DNA of 64,000 bases from Ooceraea biroi (taxonomy: Eukaryota > Arthropoda > Insecta > Hymenoptera > Formicidae). A model generated the notes under the pieces. That model ran no database searches, was not told the origin of the DNA, and saw nothing but the letters and a program-made list of their open reading frames with translations. Positions 19,395-29,358 of this stretch are shown here, piece by piece. Every line of letters starts with the position of its first letter. Within the stretch, counting starts at the first letter, position 1. A program made the position numbers and the translations under genes. The stretch spans positions 7,378,001 through 7,442,000 of the forward strand of contig NC_039510.1 in assembly GCF_003672135.1 (NCBI RefSeq), in the 5' to 3' direction.

Positions 19395-19548
19395 CCTTCG
19401 AGGTGCTTGATTAACGCGAGTCCCCTAGCCTATCGCGATTCGGGATGCTTGAGTTACGCGAGTTCCCTAGCCTCTCGCGATTCGGGGTACTTGAGTTACG
19501 CGAGTCCTCTAGCCTCTCACGATTCTGGGTGCTTGATTAACTGTTTCT
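19395..19548 (+). repeat. Tandem repeat, about 47-bp unit, three to four copies
   Basis: Units of the form TGCTTGAGTTACGCGAGT...CCTAGCCTCTCGCGATTCGGG repeat within the non-coding left part of the DD41D element. Confidence 0.7.
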
Positions 19549-19590
19549 CAGCATCTATCGGAAAAGTTGTTCAAAGTTATCCCCGTTGGC

Positions 19591-20616
19591 TCAAATGCAT
19601 AACCTGATTCTCTTTGCGAAGTGTTCGACCGTTCGAAGTAAGACAGCCCTTGGTATTGCTCTACAAGCCATTCGAAATCGTTCGATCATGTCTTCCCTTG
19701 TCGTCGGTTCCCGTTCGAACACCAAATTTTTCACGTACCCCCACAAGTAAAAATCAGGTGAAGTCAAATCTGGTGACCGAGGAGGCCATGCAATTGGATC
19801 ACCCCGTCCGATCCACCTACCGTTGAAGTTTTGATCCAGAAAATGTCTTATGTTTCGTGCGAAATGTGGTGGCGCACCGTCCATCTGAATCCACATTCTT
19901 CGCCTTGTCTCCAAATCGACTTCTTCAAGTAAAGTGGGTAAGTAGTCTCTTAATAACTCTAGAAAGCTATGTCCGGTCACATTCTGATGAAAAAAATAAG
20001 GACCAATTAGATAACCATTGACAATTCCACACTAAACTACTACACTCCAACGATGTTGATTATTAACTTGCCTATGCCAATAAGGATTGACATCCGACCA
20101 GTAATGACAATTATGTGTATTTAATTCTCCGGTATTTTTAAATGTCGATTCATCAGAGAATAGAACGTATTTAAAGAAATCTGCATCATACGCAATCATC
20201 TGTCTAGCCCATTGACAAAACAGTACACGTTGTCGCATGTCATTTGGAGTTAGAGCCTGCGTTAATATGATATGGTATGGATGATGCTTCTTTTTCCTCA
20301 AAATTCTCACAATCGTTCTCTGTGGTATACCTGTTTGTCTAGCTATTTGGCGCGTACTAATATGAGGGTCAATGTGAACAGCCGCTAAGACAGCCAGAAC
20401 ACGTACATCATCAACATCATAATCACGTTTAGCGTGACGACGAGTCAACTGACCCTGTTCGGCTCTTATCTTAAGCCTCCGAATGACGGTATTGTTTGGA
20501 TGTCGTCTGTTTGGATACCGATTTCGGTAAAGTCTCGCAGCTTCACGGTAATTGCCAACACATTCTCCGAAAACTGCTAACATATCGACGATTTCTTTAG
20601 GAGTATAATCACCCAT
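19591..20616 (-). pseudogene. DD41D mariner transposase with one in-frame TAG
   Basis: One frame of 341 codons runs from ATG 20616 to the end near 19591. It has an N-terminal helix-turn-helix (residues 1-125), the first catalytic Asp in LFSDESTF, the second in QMDGAPPH and the third in TSPDFYLWG. Forty-one residues lie between the last two, so this is the DD41D group. A single TAG at 20034-20032 interrupts the frame where relatives have Trp before CGI; it fits a TGG to TAG change. It is otherwise uninterrupted and is the gene of the long-TIR element 15310-21375. Confidence 0.8.
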
Positions 20617-21539
20617 GTCTACTATCGTAAAAAATATGTTACTAATAATATTATAGTTAAGAAATGAAAATATGAACAGAGAAGAAACTTTAACGTATAT
20701 CTAACTTATCACGCCATAGAGTAGCAGAGCTTCCTCTCAGTATGCCGCAATACGACAGAATTAATTCGCGGTTTGGCTTAGCGACTTATATACAATCTTT
20801 GTGGAATTTTACTTTCGAGAAACGCTTTTAGTTCTCATAACTCGAATAATATTTAACGACAAAATACTTTATTATAGCGTTTTGAAAAGCTCTCGAGGTA
20901 AGCTACAAGACTGTATAATGAGAAATAAAGAAATCCATTAAAAAAAAGTTAACCTTCACATAACCTTGACAGGTGCACCCAAGGTCAAATCAGTGGCAGC
21001 ATCTTATGTCCCCTTTGAAGTCATAAAACTTTTGTAAGAAACATTTTTCGATACAAGATTTGGTTTATGTGTATACTTAAGTTATAAAACAGTATACTTT
21101 GGAATGCTGTAACTCACTGAAAACTGGTCCAATTGCAAAAAACAAAAAACCGTTGTATTCGTCTCATTATCAGCTACAACTTTCATTTAGAGAGAAAACT
21201 CAACTTCCGTTTGAAAAAATGGCCGCCATGATGAAATCTCTAAAGTGGCATTTACAATTAAAGTGATAATATCATCATCTTGCCCCCTCGAAGCCATATA
21301 ACTTTTGTTTGAAACATTTTTCTCTGAAACGACGTCATATCGAAATATTTGACTGACAAATATAAAATGGGACACCCTGTATATACAGGGTGAGTCACCT
21401 AACTTGACGACCTTAAATAAATCGAAACATACGTGCTGAAAGTCATTTAAAGCAGTGATTGAGTAGAATAGTTTCTTTTAATATAAGTACGAAGTATTCT
21501 TCACTTTAACCAAAAGCACAAACACTTAAATACAAAGTA

Positions 21540-21580
21540 TTCTCTGCTTTTAACTTAACCTAACTTAACCTAACCTAGCC
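21540..21580 (+). repeat. Degenerate CCTAA/TTAGG-type repeat
   Basis: The stretch has TAACTTAACCTAACTTAACC followed by TAACCTAGCC. Such interstitial runs resemble the insect telomere motif, but here they sit at the edge of an inverted repeat element. Confidence 0.5.
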
Positions 21581-21840
21581 TGGTTAGGTTATATTTTCCG
21601 AAACTGTCGCCCCGGACACATACGCTCGGTTTCAGCCCGCTTCACAGGAGGGCGGGGGGAGAGGCTTTGCCCCTCCCCCCGCCGGGGCCAGTGTAACAGA
21701 TTTCACCGTGCAGATTTTGATCATCTGGTACACGGCACGGATCCCGGCGGGGGAGGGGCTTTGCCTTCCTGCCCCGCGAGAAGCGGGCTGAAAACGTACG
21801 TGTCCGGGGCTCCGGTTTCGGAAAATATAACCTAACTCAA
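21579..21840. repeat. GC-rich inverted-repeat element with CCTAACC ends
   Basis: The left arm from GGTTAGGTTATATTTTCCGA through TTTCAGCCCGCTTC is mirrored at 21779-21838. The core is very GC-rich with two related GGGGAGGGGCTTTGCC phrases in direct orientation. It has no coding frame and resembles a non-autonomous element. Confidence 0.65.
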
Positions 21841-21934
21841 ACCTATTTCTGATTTAAAGCTAAAATTCCATCAAATATACTCTTTCGTAAACGTATATGG
21901 TATCGTAAAATTATGCTTTATTCATTAAACAGTT

Positions 21935-22235
21935 TTGTTAATAACTTTTTAACAAACAACGAGCGAAGGGTGGAACCTAGTACGGGTTATTCAGGAAGGT
22001 GACCTTTGTAATATATGTCAAACTCAAGTCCTTGCTTCACGTCTCCGTGGACAGCTGAAAATTCGTGCAAAATTATTAAACTTCTTTTGTTAATAACTTT
22101 TTAATAAACAACGAGCGACGGCTAAAACCTTTTGAAGGTCACTCAGAAGGGTTACCTTGACAATATATGTCAAGATCAAGGTCATCGGGGCGGTCTCCGT
22201 TATTGTCAATATTTACCTAATTTATTTATAATGTA
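21935..22235 (+). repeat. Two-copy tandem duplication, about 140-bp unit
   Basis: Both copies contain TTTTGTTAATAACTTTTTAA followed by CAAACAACGAGCGA, and later AATATATGTCAA. The first starts near 21945 and the second near 22087. Confidence 0.65.
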
Positions 22236-22875
22236 CATAATTAATAAACCCTACAGGTAAAATATATAATTTTTCAGTCATTTCGGAAATTGGTACTGTT
22301 ACGTCCAAGAGACTCCACGGTTCCTTGCTCCCAAAAGGAACAATTTATTTTTAAGAAATTTAGTAGATGAATGAATTTTTCCAGCGCGGGACAAGTGTGG
22401 AGGCGGGTGTACAGGGGGGCCACGTATCCACGATAAAAATGTCCAAAATGACGGACGAAACTGAAGGAAAGGGGGGCAGGAGACTTGGCGCCTGTACTCA
22501 GCCGAACCACTTGATTGATGAAACATAATTAGCGATAAGGATTGCCGCAGATCTGGAGAAATTGAGGCGGCACTTGAAAGGTGTCACCCGCTGGAAGCCA
22601 ATAAATTTATTCAGATAGCTCTAATACTCAGAATTAGAGCACTCATGGCCACACATGAACCAGTTAGATAAATCCAGACTAAGGTAATTAATGTCAGGAT
22701 TGTCATATTCGGGAGGTCAGAGGGTGGTCTATCACAAATGCCGCATTTAGCTTCCCGAAAATGATTATCATAAAACTGTCCGGCGATACCGTAATAATTA
22801 TTAAAGTAACAACTAGTTCATGAAAAAACCAATTCTCAGAAACGAAATAATCCCACCATGAGCGTTTTTAGCCCT

Positions 22876-22883
22876 ATATAAAG
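22876..22883 (+). promoter_or_regulatory. TATA box TATATAAA of the LTR promoter
   Basis: The context AGCCCTATATAAAGGGA is repeated in the inverted copy at about 33722-33735, followed in both by a similar GATCCGC phrase. Conservation between two diverged copies supports promoter function. Confidence 0.7.
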
Positions 22884-23927
22884 GGAGTGATCCGCTCCGG
22901 AGTCTGTAACTATGTATTCTTTTCGTTACTTTAACTATAAAGTTCGGGGCTCGAGATACGAACAAGAGGATGGTGACGAACGATTATCCGTTTCAAATAA
23001 ACATATTCAAATTCCATGAGCAGATGAGAATAATGATATTTCGGTTATATAATACAGGTAATCGAGGAAATCATCGAACAAGTCGTATTATTATTCAAAA
23101 TAAAAGTGCGGAAATCATATTATAAATCGAGTCATTGTTCAATACATAAACGCGCGGAAATTATGTTTCAATTCATAGAAATACTCATCTGAGTTATCGA
23201 ATAGAACGGAGCGCTTGATCCCTCGTTGGCTCTTTCACCTTTTTCAGGGTCCTTTGACTCGGAAATTGATCTCTCGTGTTTGCTGAGAGCGTGCTGTTCA
23301 ATCGGTGATCAACCAAGTCCACTCCTGTCCAGGATACGGCGTCATTTATGATACTCGTTGCGAGTCTCGTCACAATCCCGATATTCCGATGGAATAGAGT
23401 CTACATGGCTGTCCAAAAATGGCTGATATTTCGTTGATGTAGAATTGCTGAGAATGATGTTGTCGTCTCAGAACCCCGAAACGAAAGAGGACGTGGCAGG
23501 CGATTACGCTCCTTTTATTACTATCGATCGACGATCGATATACATGCGTAGATAGGACTATTCGTCTCGCATGCGCCTTAAATCGATTAGACCGTGCTGT
23601 CATAGGCCGTACTGGCGCGCGTTATACAAATAATTCTCGTGTCGAATAGACTCACGTCTTACAAGTCCTCTTTTTTCTGCACTTCTTCTGGATCCAGTAG
23701 TACGTTACTCTGCCCGAAAAGTTTCGCTTCTGACTACGGAAAGCCGCGTCAATCCGAATAATTAAACTCTTCGTCTGGATCCGGTAACCCGTTTCTGTCC
23801 GGAAAGCCGTGACGATTAGAGTCAGTGCCACCGTTCTGAAGTTTGGCCGGCCGGGTCAGCTCCCTGGGCAGAACCAACCACTAGTCAACCACTCTACACC
23901 ATCGAAAGATTTTTCCTGCAGAGAAGA

Positions 23928-24727
23928 AGTAAGTGCAACCAGCACACTACCGTTACTTTTCTCTAGCTCGCTCCTATCCATCTTCACCGATTATCACCTT
24001 CGTAAATATATATATGTATAACAGAGAACAAAATTGTTATCTTCCATTCTCCCCTTTTTAAGTGGCTCATGTAAACCGCGGAGACGCAACCTCGACTACG
24101 GAACACATTTCGAACAACCAGGGGGCAGCTTCCCCTGAATCACCACCAGCTAATCTCTCGCAGAATTTTATTGTTAACACCATACCACCCTCCGTCTGCA
24201 CTGTCTGCGGAGTCACTCATTCTATTTATCCCGAATCATCCTCGCCTCCGCTCAACCCCTCTGATCTTTTTGAATTGTCCCCGGGTTGGTACTCTCCCAT
24301 CCCCTCAGGTGAATTAGATCAATACCTTCTACCTTCCGATTCCGAAGAATACTTCGTTCCTCACCCTGTTTCACCATTTCAAATATCTGTAGAAGACTTA
24401 ACCTTTCCTTCCTTGAATACTCTAAGGGAACTTTATGAGGCGGGCCTCGAATCCATCCGCGAGAACATCCTTGACTGTTTCCCCTTACTTACTTTTCCCC
24501 TTCCCCCTAACGCCTATGTCCTTGGACCAGGACCAATTGACCCGATTACTCTAAGTACCACCATCAGACTTACCACCTCATTTTGTTCTTCCCCTAATCA
24601 CACACAACAGACAATACCCAGTTTTGATCCCTGTCTCATATATACAAATGTTATTTTTCGACAATTTTTCACACACTTTGTAGAACTTCCCCTTATTATG
24701 CTATTATTACATTTCGCGTTCATATAA
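23928..24727 (+). CDS. LTR-encoded Pro/Ser-rich protein whose ATG is made by splicing (copy A)
   Basis: The intron is 23929-24062: donor GTAAGTGC, acceptor in a pyrimidine tract ending TTTTTAAG. Exon 1 ends in A at 23928 and exon 2 starts TG at 24063, so the spliced message has ATG in the good context AGAAGAATGG, while the genomic exon 2 has no ATG at this point. The frame then runs 221 codons to 24727. The first half is Pro/Ser/Thr-rich. The second has a conserved block: LSPGWYSPIP, ELDQYLLPSD, LRELYEAGLE and YVLGPGPID. The inverted copy at 33386 conserves all of this. I do not recognise the family; a Gag-like or accessory role is possible. Confidence 0.6.
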
Positions 24728-24812
24728 AATTTTTTTTTATTTTATAAATTAGATTTAGTTCATTGAAAACCACTGTATAATTTCAATGTTGTAATCAATT
24801 TGCGAATGGAAA

Positions 24813-24818
24813 AATAAA
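24813..24818 (+). terminator. Polyadenylation signal AATAAA of the LTR transcript
   Basis: It lies 86 bp after the stop codon of the LTR-encoded gene, followed by TGTTTTATTTTT. This would define the R/U5 boundary region if the unit is an LTR. Confidence 0.55.
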
Positions 24819-25126
24819 AACGATGTTTTATTTTTCAAAACAAGAAGAACTGGTTAATTAACCACCTCGTATCCATCTCTCCTTATCGCAACGAATCGTA
24901 CAGGTCCTATCCTTGGCAATAGGGATTCAGTTCCCTTGCCTAAAAAGGGACCACGAGCTGACCCTTTCGTGTGTTCGGGTTATTACGACCTAAGGTCGTA
25001 GGCCTTTACAGCGAAGCGTATGGGAAGGCTCGACGCGAGATTTCTGCGGCTAAGTGCCCACGAAACTCGACAGGCGTCTTGTTCCGCGCCATTGTAGAGC
25101 CGTCGAAGCTCTGGACGTAACAGTAC

Positions 25127-26237
25127 CCAGTTTCGTTAAAGATGCAAAAGTCGATGCTGCTGATAATGCAACAAAGTGTAAAACCTTGCAAACTTACTCT
25201 TGCTAACATTGCATATATTTCATATTAGGAATATTCAAAGGTAAGATAATTTGTGTATAAAAATAGCAATGTAATAAGATCTCAACTTATTAGTTACGAC
25301 ATATATACAAAAAATGCGATATTATTGCTTAATATAATATAAATTCAAAATATTTGAATAGAAGACTTCTCTTTCTGTAAAGGGTAAAGAATAAGATAGA
25401 TTCGGAAAAAACTAGAAAGACGAAAAGCAGTGATGTCAAATTGCAGACGCAAATTCATAGGCATATAAAAGCACTTCCGTACATGTGCCTGAAACTTTAG
25501 CACTTTTTAGCGAAGGACTGTGATTATCTTCGAGTACTAATAGGAAAAGATGGTCATATGACCATCTATTTTTTTGTTTTCTGTAAATCGTGTATTTTTT
25601 CGTGATTAACGATGCACTCGATTGCTCTCTATTTACGCGTGACAACTCTCCTCTGCTTTTTAAGAAATTATATTGTATTTTATAAAACTGTATTTTTATA
25701 TAACGTGTAATTTAATTATACAAGGTGTCCCATTTTAATCACAGTACTTCAATCTCCAAAACCATTAAAAAAATTCGAAATGCGATTTTTATGAGATTAT
25801 ACAGGATGATTCAGAACAAACGTCAGTCCTTAAAATGACGTATTCCTGATGTAATTCTAAAACAATTTGTGCTTTACCAAAATTTTGTCCGAAGCTTAGT
25901 TTTCAAGTTATAAGAGAAAATAGTTAACAAATTATGGGGCGAGTACGAAAGGTAAGCAGGGGCGGCGCAACTCACTGTCCGACGCGGGCAATTACGCGAT
26001 CAGCTGCTACACGCAGTGGTACGCGCGTACACACACACATGCGCCACGCGCGCGCGCGCGCACACACACACACACACGCACGCACATTCTTACCTTATAA
26101 GATATTCGATGTCTTCATACCGCAGTAGCTTGAAAAAGGCGAAGAATAAATAAATGGCCCCACGATCGCGGATAACAAAATTACAATTTTACATGTAATA
26201 CACCGAGTAATGAGTCACAACTCTTTTCCTTTAATAT
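25127..26237. other. Non-coding stretch with mariner-type termini and a CA/CG microsatellite
   Basis: No gene is seen. Positions 25720-25735 (ACAAGGTGTCCCATTTT) and 25798-25830 (ATACAGGATGATTCAGAAC) look like termini of Tc1/mariner relics. Positions 26026-26090 are an impure CA, CG, CA microsatellite. Confidence 0.45.
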
Positions 26238-26239
26238 TA

Positions 26240-27519
26240 GGTTGTTCATTAAGTTCTGCGGTTTTTTTGCTCTAAATTAAAACATAAATCTATTGTACTT
26301 ACACATTTATTCAATCTAGAATGTATTGTCCATCTTGATCGACCACCTTCTGCCAACGTTCTGGAAGAGACATAATGCCGCGTTTGTAGAAGTCGCGCGA
26401 CTTCTGCGCGAAAAAGTCCTCCAAGTACGTTTGAATATCGTCCACTGAATTAAAACGCTGCCCGTCGAGATTGTTTTGGAGTGACCGGAACAGATGGTAA
26501 TCCGACGGCGCAAGGTCTGGGGAGTACGGTGGGTGCTGCATGACTTCCCAGCCAAAGCACTTAAACTTCTTCTTGGTCACCAAAGCAATGTGTGGTTTGA
26601 CGTTGTCGTGGTGGAAGACAACGCCCTTCCTGTTCGCCAATTCTGGCCGCTTCTCCACCACTGCCTGCTTCAATTTTTCTAACTGAGCGCAATACTTCTC
26701 GGCGTCGATGGTCTGACCGCGCGGAAGCAGCTCGAAATACAGGACGCCTCGCCAATCCCACCACACACTCAGCATCACTTTCTTCGGATGCAAATCCGCT
26801 TTGGCAACCGATTGTGACGACTCACCCGGACCGCACCATGACCGCTTGCGTCGAATGTTGTTATATACCACCCATTTTTCATCTCCCGTGACCACCCGTT
26901 TGAGAAAGGCCTCCAGCGAGTTCCATTTCAGCAGGGATTCACAGATCATGACGCGGTCCAAAATGTTCTTTTCAGTGAGCTCGTGAGGGACCCAAACATC
27001 TGCTTTTTTCGACATCCCAAGCCGTTTTAATCGCTGCGCAACCGTTGTATGGGCGATGTCGAAGCGCTCCGCGATCTCCCGCGTCGTTAGGTGTCGGTCT
27101 GCTTTGATTGCGGCCACGATTTGGTCGTCGTCAGTGGTGGATGGACGACCGGAGCGAGCAGCATCGGAGACGTTCACATCTCCGGAACGAAAGCGCGCAA
27201 ACCAACGCTGACAAGTGTCAGCGCTTATGGCCGAGTCCCCGTACACGCCACATATCTCACGTTGTGCGTCTGTCGCTTTTACTCCTTTGCGGAAGAAAAA
27301 TAGCAAAATGTGCCGAAAATGCACCTTTTGATCCTCCATTTTCAATGAATAGCGCGTACACACAACACGTCAAAACACAACAAAGACTCTGGCGAAATGT
27401 CAAGCGTTGTCTAACCTGTCACGGAGTATGCGGCAATCCGCGGTTCAGGCGATGCATGCTATCTTTTTCAATGGAAAAACGCTATCTATCGAGAAAACCG
27501 CAGAACTTAATGAACAACC
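26240..27519 (-). mobile_element. Complete mariner element with 27-bp inverted repeats and TA target duplication
   Basis: Both ends carry the inverted repeat starting GGTTGTTCATTAAGTTCTGC, perfectly matched by eye over at least 26 bp. TA flanks each end (26238-26239 and 27520-27521). The 1280-bp length is classical for mariner. The single transposase gene is uninterrupted. Confidence 0.92.
26311..27339 (-). CDS. Intact mariner DD34D transposase
   Basis: This ORF of 342 residues runs from ATG 27339 (MEDQKVHFRH) to the end of a complete catalytic domain. The N-terminal two-helix-turn-helix region includes GRPST and a mariner-type WVPHELTEKN linker. The first catalytic Asp is in TGDEKW, the second in HHDNVKPH, and the third in APSDYHLF, exactly 34 residues after the second, which is the DD34D signature. 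The upstream in-frame start at 27363 would add eight residues but lies outside the usual mariner start. No stop or frameshift is visible, so the copy could be active or very young. Confidence 0.92.
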   Translation of the reverse strand: MEDQKVHFRHILLFFFRKGVKATDAQREICGVYGDSAISADTCQRWFARFRSGDVNVSDAARSGRPSTTDDDQIVAAIKADRHLTTREIAERFDIAHTTVAQRLKRLGMSKKADVWVPHELTEKNILDRVMICESLLKWNSLEAFLKRVVTGDEKWVVYNNIRRKRSWCGPGESSQSVAKADLHPKKVMLSVWWDWRGVLYFELLPRGQTIDAEKYCAQLEKLKQAVVEKRPELANRKGVVFHHDNVKPHIALVTKKKFKCFGWEVMQHPPYSPDLAPSDYHLFRSLQNNLDGQRFNSVDDIQTYLEDFFAQKSRDFYKRGIMSLPERWQKVVDQDGQYILD

Positions 27520-27521
27520 TA

Positions 27522-27922
27522 ATACATTTGTATCACGTATTTACTCACGCACTTGATTGATTTATAAATGCATTTATCGGTTTATTACTCACTATCGATT
27601 AATTATTCGGCAACTGAGAATTACTCGACGAATAAAACACATTACGCACAATCACAGTAATCACTATCGAGGCATTCACGAACGAATCTATTGTTTCATC
27701 ACTATTCACAGTCATCATTGATCACCAAAGATTCAATCACCACTGAGTAATTATTAAAGTCACTTTAAAAAAAGAAACACGTTACATACACCGCGCAGTT
27801 ACACGATGTGGAGACTGCTCGACGCACGCGGCAAACATTCAATAAGGTTATGGTAGATTATGTTTAAGGCGCGCTCGGCAGCGCACTCTCTCTCCCGTTT
27901 TGGTTTGAGTGAGTGAGTAAGT

Positions 27923-27954
<32 letters not shown>

Positions 27955-28344
27955 GTGCATTCATTCCCGAAATTCCGAACGCATGAGAAAAATTATTATA
28001 TAATTCTGAAGAATTAGCAGGCCCTTTTTCAGAGCAATCATTTCAATGACGTAACGATATGATTTTATGATTTTATTTTGATATTGATGTTGATCCATAT
28101 TATGTTGATAATTATTTTCAAATAACAAAGAAGACTGAAGGTGTTTTACGCATATTGCATCATTTCTTCTTGTTGTTCATGGAATATTAAACAAGGATAA
28201 ATAATGCATTATACGTGAAATGAACTTTAAGATTATAAGATTGATTATAAATATTGAGAGAACGCCAACCGAAGTTTTGATCCCTCTTTTGGATTGTTCT
28301 TATGTTTCTGAAACTGCAAAAGATGTTTCACGTTGAAATCTATT
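27522..28344. other. Non-coding stretch with a GA microsatellite
   Basis: A GAGTGAGTGAG then GAGAGA run occupies about 27905-27950. Repeated ATTACTCA/CACTATCGA phrases occur at 27590-27740. I see no gene. Confidence 0.5.
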
Positions 28345-28515
28345 GTTCGCTCTGAGAAGAGCGGATTGCTTTTGCTCGCCTTAAGAAGAACGGATTGCTT
28401 TTGCTCGCTCTGAGAAAAGCGGATTGCTTTTGCTCGCTCTGAGAAGAGCGGATTGCTTTTGCTCGCTCTGAGAAGAACGGATTGCTTTTACTCGCTCTGA
28501 GAAGAGCGGATTGGA
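28345..28515 (+). repeat. 29-bp tandem repeat, about six copies
   Basis: The unit is GCTCTGAGAAGAGCGGATTG followed by CTTTTGCTC, with one variant unit starting GCCTTAAGAA. It sits directly beside the truncated DD41D copy. Confidence 0.85.
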
Positions 28516-28559
28516 CGTGAAGAAATTTTATAATAAGTACTCAAACTGACTACCATTCA

Positions 28560-29215
28560 TCCTAATGCAAGCTCCCATGCGTTTTAATAAATTTCTTTCG
28601 ACGTCCTGCATTAGATCTTCTTCGATGTCTCAAATGGCATGTTGGAGTCTTGTTTCTACATCATCGACATCTTCGGAAAGTGTTTATAAATTACTTCCTT
28701 ACAATAGCCCCACAAAAAAAATCGAGAGGGTTGAGATCCGGAGATCTTGCGGGCTAACGTACAGGGCCATACCGATCCATCCAGCGTCCAAGAAACTGGT
28801 CATTTAAATAATTTGTTACACTTCTAGCGTTGTGTGGCCCAGCACCGTCCTGTTGAAAAATAAATATACCGTTAATAATAAAAATACCGTTGTTTCTTTC
28901 CAACAACGGTACATCTTCTAAGAAATCTGGAAAGTTATCTTTTAGAAACTCGACGTATGTTTCACTAATTAACGTTTGTTGCGGAAGAACAATTGGACCA
29001 AGTATTTGTGTTCCCATTATTCCAGCCCACATATTTATCTTCCAGCGAGTTTGAAAGTTTCTGAGTCGCGTGACTCTGGGATTTTTGTCGCTCCAAAAAT
29101 GCATGTGGAAATTATAAATTCCTTTTCGTGTAATTAGCGATTCATCGCTGAATATCACACAAGAAGGAAATCTGGGATTAGATAACGTAAAGAACTCGAC
29201 ATGTGAGAAAAGCAA
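28560..29215 (-). pseudogene. DD41D mariner transposase fragment
   Basis: The leftward frame 29215-28754 has IFSDESLI with the first catalytic Asp and FQQDGAGPH with the second. It ends at a TAG before a continuing SPDLNPLDFF segment with the third Asp. A short in-frame duplication repeats NGIFI just before the second Asp. The N-terminal third is missing. Further C-terminal pieces extend in mixed frames to about 28560. It lies beside copia sequence. Confidence 0.7.
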
Positions 29216-29356
29216 GATACATCAATTATCATATAAAACATCAAAGAGAAGAGAAAAAGAAATATTAGGTCTAGTGCACAGTGCCATTTGTGGGCCAATG
29301 AGCACGTCATCACTCGCAGGAGCGAAATACTTTGTTACATTTATAGACGATAACAG
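29172..29356 (+). pseudogene. Copia integrase fragment 1 (zinc-finger end and start of catalytic core)
   Basis: The plus-strand frame gives a C-E-K-S-K finger end, then a linker rich in Lys/Arg, then GPMSTSSLAGAKYFVTFIDD, the typical beginning of a Ty1/copia integrase core with its first catalytic Asp. It stops at 29356, where the Tc1 element inserted, and continues after the next two insertions at about 32409. Confidence 0.75.
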
Positions 29357-29358
29357 TA

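Larger units (their letters stand above)
15310..21375 (-). mobile_element. DD41D mariner with long terminal inverted repeats, split by a hAT insertion
   Basis: The left terminal repeat comprises 15310-15516 plus 18940-19277; the right one is about 20830-21375. They match in inverted order through phrases such as ACCAAATCTTGTATCGAAAA, GCACCTGTCAAGGTTATG and CTCGAGAGCTTCTCAAAA, giving arms of roughly 540 bp. The transposase (19591-20616) reads leftward between them. The left arm was later split by the hAT element at 15517-18931. The right end runs into ACACCCTGTATATACAGGGTG-type sequence, itself a small palindrome. Confidence 0.75.
22297..25122 (+). mobile_element. Solo LTR (2.8 kb) carrying a complete gene, copy A
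   Basis: The unit starts TGTTACGTCCA and ends TGGACGTAACA, inverted termini with the TG...CA form of LTRs. It is flanked by GTAC at 22293-22296 and 25123-25126, a 4-bp target duplication as made by gypsy-class integrases. Within it lie a TATA box (22876), a long first exon, an intron (23929-24062), a 221-codon frame and an AATAAA signal (24813). No second LTR or pol gene is adjacent, so it is read as a solo LTR, unusually long and gene-bearing. An alternative is a small non-autonomous element with these termini. Confidence 0.75.

Noticed and set aside
21540..21580. Telomere or subtelomere boundary
   Set aside because: Only a few degenerate CCTAA units are present and the surrounding DNA is ordinary nested transposons.
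24063..24727. Reading the LTR gene from the GTG at 24062 as a non-ATG start
   Set aside because: The conserved intron supplies an A that makes ATG in both copies, which is a better explanation than a GTG start in a eukaryote.
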